DNA from: Bacteroidales bacterium UBA5621
GTDB taxonomy: Bacteria; Bacteroidota; Bacteroidia; Bacteroidales; VadinHA17
NCBI GenBank assembly: GCA_002424525.1
Contig: DIKJ01000230.1
Location: forward strand, 16,885-32,838
Direction: 5' to 3'
Length of the DNA stretch: 15,954 nt
Both the position numbers and the translations under genes were made by a program. Numbering within the stretch: the stretch's first letter is position 1; each line of letters opens with the position of its first letter. Positions 1 to 6,842 of the stretch are shown in pieces. The notes beneath the pieces are model-generated. The model was not told the DNA's origin and searched no databases. It saw only the letters and a program-made list of their open reading frames with translations.

Positions 1-318
1 GATTTATCAGAAAATTAAATCAATTTTTAAACTACATATGAACCTCAAATATTTTACTTTTGCCTTAATCTGATTATCAACAATTATATCTTAACAATTG
101 TTAATTAACAGACTAATGATCTGATTTTCAAAATTGGTATATTTTTTGAGCTGTTCAAAAGATGTTTATCTCAGGATAATAATGTAAAATGCAAGGAAAA
201 ATACCTGATATTTTTAACACAATTAACAGGATATAACTATTATCAAAAGAAATTTAAATTTTTCTATGTTTAAAGATTAATGCTGTTAATAAAACATTTC
301 CGTAAACGGGAAAAAATT
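1..318. other. AT-rich non-coding leader upstream of nadA
   Basis: This stretch is visibly richer in A and T than the rest of the window and has no reading frame I would call a gene. It holds a perfect 14-bp palindrome (TTAACAATTGTTAA, 91-104) overlapping a 10-bp one (GTTAATTAAC, 100-109). The only small frame of note, 38-73, would encode 11 residues and looks like chance. One TAnnTTTG-like box (TACTTTTG, 55-62) has no matching upstream TTTG. The region most likely carries the nadA promoter and perhaps an operator, but I cannot place a transcription start. Confidence 0.6.
91..109. promoter_or_regulatory. Overlapping palindromes, possible operator upstream of nadA
   Basis: TTAACAATTGTTAA (91-104) is a perfect inverted repeat with no spacer. 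GTTAATTAAC (100-109) is a second one that shares five bases with it. Palindromes of this size suit a dimeric repressor. In AT-rich DNA they also arise by chance, and they lie about 210 bases before the nadA start, so a role in NAD biosynthesis control is only inference. Confidence 0.25.
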
Positions 319-1272
319 ATGGAACAGGGATTATCAACAGATTATATTTCTGAAATAAAGAGACTTAAGGAGGAGAAGAATGCGGTGATCCTTGCTCATT
401 ATTATCAGACCGGAGACATCCAGGATATTGCTGATTTTATTGGTGACAGTCTTGCACTTTCTCAGAAGGCAGCTGTTACCGATGCTGATATTATTTTGTT
501 TGCAGGTGTTAAGTTTATGGCTGAGACGGCAAAGATACTGGCTCCTGAAAAGAAGGTGCTTCTCCCGGACATGAACGCCGGATGTTCTCTTGCTGATTCA
601 TGCGATCCTGTAGAATTTAAGAAATTCATTGAAGCAAATCCGGGAAGGACAATCGTCACTTATGTAAATACAAATACTGACATAAAGGCTTTATCGGATA
701 TCATCTGTACCTCCTCCAATGCATTGCAGATTATCGAGTCGCTTCCGCCCGGAGAAAAGGTTATATTTGCTCCCGACAGAAACCTTGGCAATTATATACA
801 GAGCCGGACAGAAAGAGATATGCTTATCTGGAACGGTACATGCCATGTACACGAAGAGTTTTCGCTCGAGGCGATCCTTGATATAAGAAAAAGAAATCCT
901 GAGGCGAAAATAATAGTACATCCCGAATGTGAACTACCGGTAAGAATGGTCGCCGATTTTATAGGATCGACATCTGCATTGCTTAATTTTACGCGGAAAG
1001 ATGAAGGAAAATCGTATATTGTAGCAACTGAACCGGGCATAATACATCAGATGAAGAGAGAGAATCCGGATAAGACTTATATTCCGGCTCCTCCCCGCGA
1101 TTCGACATGCGGTTGCAGCGAATGCAATTTTATGAAATTGATCACAATGGAGAAAATATACAATTGTCTTGTAAATGAAAAACCCGAAATAATCATCAGT
1201 GATGAGATATTAGACGAAGCACGCAAACCAATTTTGAGAATGTTGGAAATATCGAAAAAAGCAGGACTCTGA
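319..1272 (+). CDS. nadA: Quinolinate synthase NadA
   Basis: NadA is the [4Fe-4S] enzyme that condenses iminoaspartate with dihydroxyacetone phosphate to give quinolinate, the second step of de novo NAD synthesis in the cytoplasm. The protein is 317 residues. The N-terminal AVILAHYYQ motif and three cysteine positions match the family: C89 in MNAGCSLAD, C175 in WNGTCHVHE, and C269, the last cysteine of CGCSEC, whose spacing matches the E. coli cluster ligands. HPEC near 201-204 is also conserved. An upstream in-frame ATG at 280 would add 13 basic residues. I prefer 319 because the family normally starts just before the IKRLKEEKNAVILAHYY region. The gene leads a tight plus-strand trio, with the MORN-like gene starting three bases after its stop. 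nadB and nadC, its usual partners, are not in the window. Confidence 0.95.
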   Translation: MEQGLSTDYISEIKRLKEEKNAVILAHYYQTGDIQDIADFIGDSLALSQKAAVTDADIILFAGVKFMAETAKILAPEKKVLLPDMNAGCSLADSCDPVEFKKFIEANPGRTIVTYVNTNTDIKALSDIICTSSNALQIIESLPPGEKVIFAPDRNLGNYIQSRTERDMLIWNGTCHVHEEFSLEAILDIRKRNPEAKIIVHPECELPVRMVADFIGSTSALLNFTRKDEGKSYIVATEPGIIHQMKRENPDKTYIPAPPRDSTCGCSECNFMKLITMEKIYNCLVNEKPEIIISDEILDEARKPILRMLEISKKAGL

Positions 1273-1275
1273 AAT

Positions 1276-2829
1276 ATGAATATAAAAGTCATAATTATTC
1301 TGCTGTTATTTTCAGGCACGATAGCCGTAAGCCAGACAGGAAAAAATCAGAAAGATGGCTACCAGGTTTTCAGATATCCCAATGGAGCAATATCGAGCGA
1401 AGGGAATATGAAGGAAGGAAAGCCTGAAGGATTCTGGAAAAACTACTATGTGACAGGAGTAAAGAAGGCAGAAGGGAAGTATACCAATTTTATGCTCGAC
1501 AGCATCTGGGTCTTCTATGACCAGGCCGGCGATATCACGGAAAAAATAAGCTACCTGTTTGGCAGGAAGAACGGGTATCATTATAAATACAAAAAAGATC
1601 CTGTCTTAGGCCTTTATCTCTGGTCGCAGGAATTATTTGCCGGAAATAACAAGGAAGGCACAGCCTACATTTATTTCCCCGACGGCTCTGTTCAGCAGAC
1701 CATTTTTTACAACAACGGTAAAAAAACAGGGCTGGCAAAGGAGTTCGATAAAGATGGAACCGTGATTACCCTGCTGGAGTACAGCAATGATTTTCTCATA
1801 TCAAGGCAGAGGATTAACCGGACCGATAACCAGGGCAATAAACAGGGAGAGTGGAAGGATTTTTATCCCGACGGAATCATTAAGGCAGAAAAGACATACA
1901 GGGACGATAAGCTCCATGGTTATTACAAGGAATATGACGCAAGGGGCAGACTCTCTTTTACAATGCTTTACCAGGAGGGATCTATTGTCAAAGCGAGGGT
2001 TGAAGACGAACCGGACATTGAAGTTGTAAACAGGTACGATCAGAACGGAAGACTTATTTACAACGGGTATTTCAGAAGCGATATTCCTGTCGGCATACAC
2101 CGCGAATACGGGAGTGACGGAAGAGTTAACAATGCGTTCGTCTATAACGATAGAGGATTGCTTATCTCAGAGGGGATAGTGAACGAGGCTGGCAACCGAA
2201 ACGGAAGATGGAAGGATCTTTATGAGGACGGATCCACAAAAGCTGAAGGACAATATACCGATAACAGGAGAACCGGAATATGGAGGTTTTATAACACGGA
2301 AGGAAAAGTTGAACAGACAGGCTCTTTTAACAATGACAGGCCCGACGGAATATGGAAATGGTATTACGGCAACGGAGCCCTGCTGCGGGAGGAGGAGTAT
2401 TACCAGGGTCAGCGCGACGGATCATTTGTTGAGTATTCCCCGGAGGGAGAAATAATTGCCACCGGTACTTATTCCGACGGAGAAAAAAATGAAGAGTGGA
2501 AATACAGATCGGGTGACAATAATGAAGAAGGGAAATATATTATCGGATTGAGAGATGGCAGCTGGAGATCTTATTACCCGGGAGAAAAACTGAGATTCAG
2601 GGGAAATTATATCCAGGGCAACCCCGACGGACAGCATTTATATTTCTATGAAAACGGGAGAATGAAGGAGGAACAGCATTACAGAACGGGATTAAGGGTA
2701 AAAACCTGGAAAAAATATGATGAGGACGGGAACCTGGTCCTTACAATAACCTACAGAGATGATACAGAAATCAGCATCAACGGAGTTAAGATAGATCTTC
2801 CTGAGGGTGACATAAGACTTATTAAATAG
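1276..2829 (+). CDS. Secreted MORN-type (YwqK-like) repeat protein
   Basis: This 517-residue protein opens with a clear signal peptide (MNIKVIIILLLFSGTIAVSQ, likely cleaved near residue 19), so it should be exported; there is no lipobox. The rest is built from roughly 14 or more repeats of about 20-24 residues of the form G.W..YY.dG....EG.Y.dg...G. Examples are EGFWKNYYVTG (51-61), QGEWKDFYPDG and TGIWRFYNTEG. This is the MORN_2 repeat, often labelled YwqK-family antitoxin in databases. That label does not show a toxin-antitoxin role, and no toxin gene is adjacent. Such repeats form extended beta-hairpin solenoids; the ligand is unknown. It starts three bases after the nadA stop and ends 12 bases before ruvB, so it is probably co-transcribed with two unrelated housekeeping genes. 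Confidence 0.85.
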   Translation: MNIKVIIILLLFSGTIAVSQTGKNQKDGYQVFRYPNGAISSEGNMKEGKPEGFWKNYYVTGVKKAEGKYTNFMLDSIWVFYDQAGDITEKISYLFGRKNGYHYKYKKDPVLGLYLWSQELFAGNNKEGTAYIYFPDGSVQQTIFYNNGKKTGLAKEFDKDGTVITLLEYSNDFLISRQRINRTDNQGNKQGEWKDFYPDGIIKAEKTYRDDKLHGYYKEYDARGRLSFTMLYQEGSIVKARVEDEPDIEVVNRYDQNGRLIYNGYFRSDIPVGIHREYGSDGRVNNAFVYNDRGLLISEGIVNEAGNRNGRWKDLYEDGSTKAEGQYTDNRRTGIWRFYNTEGKVEQTGSFNNDRPDGIWKWYYGNGALLREEEYYQGQRDGSFVEYSPEGEIIATGTYSDGEKNEEWKYRSGDNNEEGKYIIGLRDGSWRSYYPGEKLRFRGNYIQGNPDGQHLYFYENGRMKEEQHYRTGLRVKTWKKYDEDGNLVLTITYRDDTEISINGVKIDLPEGDIRLIK

Positions 2830-2841
2830 CGACACCGATTT

Positions 2842-3867
2842 ATGGAAGATAATTTCAGTATCCGGAAGGAGAACCTTGCAGTTACCGACAGGGAATTTGA
2901 ACAACAGCTTCGCCCGGCCCATTTCAGGGATTTCAAGGGTCAGAAACAGATAATCGATAATCTGCTTGTTTTTGTGACAGCTGCAAAACAGAGGGGGGAA
3001 GCCCTTGACCATGTTCTCCTGCATGGACCTCCCGGTCTCGGAAAGACAACGCTGGCAAACATCATATCCAATGAGCTTGAAGTAAACCTGCGTGTCACAT
3101 CCGGTCCTGTGCTTGATAAGCCGGGCGACCTTGCAGGTTTGCTTACAAACCTTCAGGAAGGCGATGTTCTTTTTATAGACGAGATACATCGCCTGAGTCC
3201 GGTAGTGGAAGAATATCTCTATTCGGCGATGGAAGACTTCCAGATAGACATAATGATCGACAAGGGTCCGAGCGCACGATCGGTCCAGCTGACCCTGAAT
3301 AATTTTACGCTTATCGGAGCTACAACACGCAGTGGCCTTCTTACAAGCCCCCTGAGAGCAAGATTTGGCATAACGTTTCATTTGGAATATTATGATCATG
3401 AGGTTCTTACAGGGATTGTAAACAGATCGGCCGGTATTCTGAATGTTGAAATTGACAATGAAGCGGCAATTGAAATAGCCAGGCGAAGCAGGGGCACGCC
3501 AAGGATTGCGAACGCCCTTCTCAGGCGCGTCAGGGATTTCGCACAGGTTAAGGGAACAGGGAAAATAGATATTGAGATTACAAAGTACGGATTGAAGGCT
3601 CTCAATATCGATCAGCACGGCCTTGACGAGATGGATAACCGGATTCTGAAAACAATTATTGAGAAATTCAACGGGGGTCCCGTGGGACTCAACACGATAT
3701 CAACAGCGGTCGGGGAAGAGAGCGGCACACTTGAGGAAGTGTATGAGCCGTTCCTGATAAAGGAGGGATATCTCAAACGCACCCCGAGAGGCAGAGAGGC
3801 AACAGAACATGCATACAGGCATCTTGGAAAACAGTTCGGGCAAAACCTTACGGGTAACCTGTTTTAG
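2842..3867 (+). CDS. ruvB: Holliday junction branch migration ATPase RuvB
   Basis: RuvB is the AAA+ motor that, with RuvA, drives branch migration of Holliday junctions before RuvC cleavage. At 341 residues it has the usual length. Visible elements are Walker A GPPGLGKT (62-69), Walker B LFIDEIH (110-116), sensor 1 GATTR (159-163), the arginine-finger segment SPLRARFG (169-176), sensor 2 RGTPRIAN (217-224), and a C-terminal winged-helix region (about 255-335) with [10 protein letters not shown] and the ending [11 protein letters not shown]. All key residues are present. It closes the nadA / MORN-repeat / ruvB run and faces the FNR-like gene tail to tail across 28 bases, in which I see no hairpin terminator. 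ruvA and ruvC are not in the window. Confidence 0.97.
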   Translation: MEDNFSIRKENLAVTDREFEQQLRPAHFRDFKGQKQIIDNLLVFVTAAKQRGEALDHVLLHGPPGLGKTTLANIISNELEVNLRVTSGPVLDKPGDLAGLLTNLQEGDVLFIDEIHRLSPVVEEYLYSAMEDFQIDIMIDKGPSARSVQLTLNNFTLIGATTRSGLLTSPLRARFGITFHLEYYDHEVLTGIVNRSAGILNVEIDNEAAIEIARRSRGTPRIANALLRRVRDFAQVKGTGKIDIEITKYGLKALNIDQHGLDEMDNRILKTIIEKFNGGPVGLNTISTAVGEESGTLEEVYEPFLIKEGYLKRTPRGREATEHAYRHLGKQFGQNLTGNLF

Positions 3868-3895
3868 ACAATGAAAGATCTGCGGGAAACCTCAG

Positions 3896-4606
3896 TTAAC
3901 TGAAGACATTACTGACCTTTTCAAGCCCTTTTCGGTTCAGTATCATGATCTTCCGTCCATGGAGATCAATATACCTGTCCGACTTGAACTCAGACAATAA
4001 ACGGATCACTGATTCGGTAGCGGTACCAACAATATTGGCAAGCTCTTCCCGCGTCAGGGATATCTGAAGATAATTCTGGCTGTCGAGCCCAAAATCATTT
4101 ACCAGAAAAAGCAGTATCTCAGCAAGTCTTTCCCTTACAGTTTTTTGTGCAATGTCGGTGATAAACGAATTGGCCTCCCCGAGCTCATGGCAGGCAAGCT
4201 TAAGCAGTTCAAGGGCAAAGGCCGAATTATTTTTAATGAAACTGGTAAGTATTTCCGAGGGGATGAAGCAAACCGAGCAGTCTTCAATGACCTTGGCCGA
4301 GGTACATGCAGGCTCATTGCTGAGCACACTCCGGTACGCTATAATATCACCCGCCTTTGCAAACCTGATAATCTGTTCTTTTCCGTCAAAACCGGTTTTG
4401 AAGACCTTAATGATCCCGCTGTTAACACAGTAAAAACCACTTATCCGGTTACCTTCATGGTATAATACATTACCGCGCTTATAGTGACGGAAATCCTTTT
4501 CAAAATCAAGTCTTTCAATCTCTTCAGCCGAGAGATGCCTGAATATTGAATTTGTTTCCAGTGCACATTTATCGCAGAAAGGAATATGAACATCATTTTG
4601 TTTCAT
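3896..4606 (-). CDS. Crp/Fnr-family transcriptional regulator, FNR-like
   Basis: A 236-residue regulator with an N-terminal cyclic-nucleotide-binding-like barrel (about 20-135), a long dimerisation helix and a C-terminal winged helix (about 184-235; helix-turn-helix LTREELANIVGTATESVIRLL). It resembles E. coli FNR more than CRP. C11 and C14 fit the first two N-terminal ligands of FNR, and C113 in SVCFIP aligns with FNR C122 in MVCEIP. The position of the third N-terminal cysteine (FNR C29) is S20. The recognition helix reads E198-S-V-I201-R202, so the base-contact position that is Ser in FNR and Gly in CRP is Ile here, which suggests a different operator preference. A GTG codon at 4612 would add two residues; I prefer the ATG at 4606. 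It probably senses oxygen, redox state or NO, but the ligand is inferred only. It lies 59 bases downstream of pheS on the same strand. Confidence 0.85.
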   Translation of the reverse strand: MKQNDVHIPFCDKCALETNSIFRHLSAEEIERLDFEKDFRHYKRGNVLYHEGNRISGFYCVNSGIIKVFKTGFDGKEQIIRFAKAGDIIAYRSVLSNEPACTSAKVIEDCSVCFIPSEILTSFIKNNSAFALELLKLACHELGEANSFITDIAQKTVRERLAEILLFLVNDFGLDSQNYLQISLTREELANIVGTATESVIRLLSEFKSDRYIDLHGRKIMILNRKGLEKVSNVFS

Positions 4607-4665
4607 AACCACACCAATTTACATTAATAAGCTAACAATACCTGATCTGCCTTTGTTCAAACCAT

Positions 4666-5706
4666 TTATAAGGCTGTCCTGAAAAGATCAAGAAACCTCA
4701 TGTCATTTTCAAAATAGAGCCGAAGATCATTAACTTCATATTTCAGCATGGCAGCTCTCTCTATTCCCATCCCAAAAGCGAATCCGGTATATTTATTACT
4801 GTCAATGTTACACGCTTCAAGGACATTGGGATGGACCATGCCACAACCAAGTAGCTCGAGCCATCCCGTATATTTGCATACATTACAGCCAGTGCCGTGG
4901 CATATTTTACAGCTGACATCCATTTCCGCCGAGGGCTCCGTGAATGGGAAATACGACGGACGCAACCTTATAAGTGTTTCCCTTCCAAAAAGCTCCCTGG
5001 CAAAAAACAGAAGCGTCTGTTTAAGATCTGCAAACGAAACATTTTCATCAATGTACAACCCTTCTATCTGATGGAATATACAATGCGCCCGGGCTGAAAC
5101 AGCCTCATTCCTGAATACGCGGCCGGGAGAAATGGTGCGTATGGGGGGCTTCTGGCTCTGCATGACCCTTACCTGGACCGATGAAGTATGAGTGCGTAAA
5201 AGCACATCACCCGGATCCGGATCTTCCTGCGATACCCTTGAAATATAGAATGTGTCCTGCATATCCCTTGCCGGATGATGAGGGGCAAAATTAAGTTTGG
5301 TGAAGACATGATCATCATTCTCTATTTCAGGTCCTTCCGATACGGTGAAGCCAATACGGGAGAAAATATTTATTATCTCTCTGCGAACAATGGAAATTGG
5401 ATGACGGGTGCCGAAATTAAAAATATGCGACGGACGGGTGGGATCATCTGTTTCTTTTATGTCGGCTGTCTCTGAAAACTGTATAAGGTGGGTATTATAC
5501 TTATCAAGTGCGGCCTGTTTCAGAAGATTGAGCTTAAGGCCAATCTCTTTTTTTTCTGATGATGGAACACCACGGAACTCTTCAAAAAGGAGCGATATAA
5601 GGCCCCTTTTACTTAGGAATTTCAATCTGAAGGATTCAAGGTCGTTTTTTCCTTTCAGATCCAGCGATGAAATCTCATCAAGAAGTTTTTGAATCTTTTC
5701 AACCAT
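4666..5706 (-). CDS. pheS: Phenylalanine--tRNA ligase alpha subunit
   Basis: PheS is the catalytic alpha subunit of the alpha2-beta2 enzyme that charges tRNA-Phe. The 346-residue protein has an N-terminal coiled-coil segment (about 1-85) that binds tRNA. The class II catalytic core follows: motif 1 around 99-135 (GTRHPISIVRREI), motif 2 around 188-220 (GRVFRNEAVSARAHCIFHQIEGL), and motif 3 around 308-320 (GFAFGMGIERAAM). The RNEAVSARAHC wording is the form I associate with Bacteroidota. Residues 266-277 contain CKICHGTGCNVC, a possible small metal knuckle, just before the conserved GWLELLGCGMVHPNVLE. The start at MVEKIQ fits the family. pheT is not adjacent, which is common in this phylum. 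The gene is preceded by 156 bases of unusual repeats that separate it from the isomerase gene. Confidence 0.96.
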   Translation of the reverse strand: MVEKIQKLLDEISSLDLKGKNDLESFRLKFLSKRGLISLLFEEFRGVPSSEKKEIGLKLNLLKQAALDKYNTHLIQFSETADIKETDDPTRPSHIFNFGTRHPISIVRREIINIFSRIGFTVSEGPEIENDDHVFTKLNFAPHHPARDMQDTFYISRVSQEDPDPGDVLLRTHTSSVQVRVMQSQKPPIRTISPGRVFRNEAVSARAHCIFHQIEGLYIDENVSFADLKQTLLFFARELFGRETLIRLRPSYFPFTEPSAEMDVSCKICHGTGCNVCKYTGWLELLGCGMVHPNVLEACNIDSNKYTGFAFGMGIERAAMLKYEVNDLRLYFENDMRFLDLFRTAL

Positions 5707-5748
5707 TATTTTCCAAAAATTTAAAACTATACTATTTACCGGAATGAT

Positions 5749-5763
5749 CTGGAGCCTGGAGCC
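5749..5763. repeat. Tandem heptamer CTGGAGC x2
   Basis: CTGGAGC occurs twice in tandem (5749-5755 and 5756-5762), followed by one more C. It lies in the gap between pheS and the isomerase gene and belongs with the second heptamer array at 5834-5861. Confidence 0.6.
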
Positions 5764-5785
5764 TTTATTGGCAGAAGATTCGGCC

Positions 5786-5818
5786 CCCGGTCGCAGAAGT
5801 ACCGGGAATTCACGGTAC
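5786..5818. repeat. Two overlapping, mutually exclusive inverted repeats
   Basis: CCCGGT (5786-5791) can pair with ACCGGG (5801-5806) across a 9-base loop. GTACCG (5799-5804) can instead pair with CGGTAC (5813-5818) across an 8-base loop. The two stems share 5801-5804, so only one can form at a time. Because pheS reads leftwards, this structure would sit in its 5' leader about 80-110 bases before its start. There is no T-run, so it is not a standard terminator. Confidence 0.45.
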
Positions 5819-5833
5819 GAAAACGACAGGCAA

Positions 5834-5861
5834 AACCAGGAACCAGAAACCGGGGACCATA
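5834..5861. repeat. Degenerate heptamer array AACCAGG-AACCAGA-AACCGGG-GACCATA
   Basis: Four consecutive 7-base units share the core ACC at a constant phase: AACCAGG, AACCAGA, AACCGGG, GACCATA. The array abuts the stop codon of the isomerase gene, which ends at 5863 on the minus strand. Together with the CTGGAGC pair at 5749 it gives this short gap two separate 7-base periodicities. Confidence 0.55.
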
Positions 5862-5862
5862 A

Positions 5863-6678
5863 TCACCTGGTCACAATTTTCATCTTAATGATTTTGACAT
5901 CAGTCAGAGGCCTGTCAGTTTCGCTGGTCGGCACACCGGCAATCTTGTCAACAATATCAAGGCCTTCGATAACCTCGCCAAAAACAGTATAAGTGCCATC
6001 CAAGCGGGGAACCCCTCCTAAGCTCTGGTACTGGCTTATCTGTTCATCAGAGAATTTAAAATCACCTGAGGAAGACAGATAACTGAACATCCTGGAATTA
6101 GCCAGCTCGAGCATTTCGCTCTGTGGTATCTCAGCGCCTGCAACGCGCAGACTGTCAGCAATCCTGTTGAATATGCGGGTGTAAACAGATTGTTTGATAT
6201 TGGCATCAATCTGCTTTTCTGCAGCGGCCAGTTCATCCTGCCCGTATCTGATACCCTGAACAATATAAAATTGTGTACCGGACGACCTCATTTCAGGATT
6301 AACATTGTTACCCTGCCTGGCTGCGGCAAGAGCTCCCTTTTTATGAAAAAACTCTTTTCTGAACTCAGCCGGAATGGTAAAAGTGCGCATGCTGTCAGGA
6401 AGCGGCTCAGCCTGGCCTGTTTTGGTGGAAGGATCACCGGCCTGTATCATGAAATCCCTGATAACGCGATGAAATAAGATCCCGTCGAAATAACCTGATT
6501 TTACGAGACGGATGAAATTATCACGATGAAGGGGAGTTTCGTCATAAAGTACCAGCTTTATCTCTCCGAGCGTGGTCTGCATGGAAACCATGATTTTTTC
6601 ATTTCCGGCCGGAGCCTGACACGCGAAAAGAAGCAACTGCACAACGATTATGAAAAAAAACCTGGCTGTTCTGTTCAT
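5863..6678 (-). CDS. Cyclophilin-type peptidyl-prolyl isomerase lipoprotein
   Basis: This 271-residue protein should be an exported lipoprotein: MNRTARFFFIIVVQLLLFAC gives a lipobox (LFAC) with C20 as the lipidated residue. The body is a cyclophilin domain, which catalyses cis-trans isomerisation of proline bonds and helps envelope proteins fold. Catalytic features are FHRVIRDFMIQAGDP (69-83, with R71, F76 and Q79), SSGTQFYIVQG (132-142) and LDGTYTVFGEVIEGLDIVDKI (226-246). In ordinary cyclophilins about 10 residues separate the QFFI and LDG segments. Here there are nearly 90, an extra region at about 144-222 that is helical and charged. The gene reads leftwards from a divergent promoter region shared with the flippase. 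pheS lies downstream after a repeat-filled gap and may be read through. Confidence 0.9.
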   Translation of the reverse strand: MNRTARFFFIIVVQLLLFACQAPAGNEKIMVSMQTTLGEIKLVLYDETPLHRDNFIRLVKSGYFDGILFHRVIRDFMIQAGDPSTKTGQAEPLPDSMRTFTIPAEFRKEFFHKKGALAAARQGNNVNPEMRSSGTQFYIVQGIRYGQDELAAAEKQIDANIKQSVYTRIFNRIADSLRVAGAEIPQSEMLELANSRMFSYLSSSGDFKFSDEQISQYQSLGGVPRLDGTYTVFGEVIEGLDIVDKIAGVPTSETDRPLTDVKIIKMKIVTR

Positions 6679-6720
6679 GAAAAGATGATTTTAGTTAATA
6701 ACGTCCGGCAAATCTGTATG

Positions 6721-6728
6721 CAAAGATA
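6721..6728 (-). promoter_or_regulatory. Candidate -7 box for the isomerase gene
   Basis: On the minus strand this reads TATCTTTG, an exact match to the Bacteroides -7 consensus TAnnTTTG, 42 bases before the isomerase ATG. At the expected 19-21 base spacing there is no good TTTG (-33) box, so the call rests on one element plus its position in a divergent gap. Confidence 0.4.
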
Positions 6729-6794
6729 TTTAACTTTGAGAGATTCACGATAATATAGGTTTTCAATTTAGTAAAAAATGCTTGAACGAAGCAA

Positions 6795-6826
6795 TGTGAA
6801 GATTTTGGCTTTTAAGGCTATATTTG
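6795..6826 (+). promoter_or_regulatory. Bacteroides-type promoter of the envelope operon
   Basis: TATATTTG at 6819-6826 matches the -7 consensus TAnnTTTG exactly. TGTG at 6795-6798, three of four bases of the -33 box TTTG, precedes it by 20 bases, within the known 19-21 spacing. Transcription would start about 10 bases before the flippase ATG, leaving a very short leader without a Shine-Dalgarno site. Confidence 0.5.
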
Positions 6827-6842
6827 ACAACAAATTTCTGAT

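Noticed and set aside
55..62. TACTTTTG as the nadA promoter
   Set aside because: No TTTG box at the required spacing, and it would give a leader of more than 240 bases.
38..73. 11-codon frame as a leader peptide for nadA
   Set aside because: No ribosome-binding site, no run of regulatory codons and no terminator structure follow it.
74..339. TTATCAACA at 74-82 and 331-339 as DnaA boxes, making 1-318 a possible oriC
   Set aside because: Each differs from TTATNCACA, only two occur, one is inside nadA, and in AT-rich DNA such words are common. The parS sites imply oriC may be near, but nothing here defines it.
1276..2829. Toxin-antitoxin module based on the YwqK antitoxin label for MORN_2 repeats
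   Set aside because: The protein has a signal peptide and is exported, and neither neighbour is a toxin.
2692..3618. 308-residue minus-strand frame opposite ruvB and the end of the MORN-type gene
   Set aside because: It is antisense to the conserved ruvB frame; its translation has no recognisable domain and is rich in Cys, Phe and Lys in the way of shadow frames.
3868..3895. Bidirectional terminator between ruvB and the FNR-like gene
   Set aside because: The 28-base gap shows no stable stem and no T-run on either strand.
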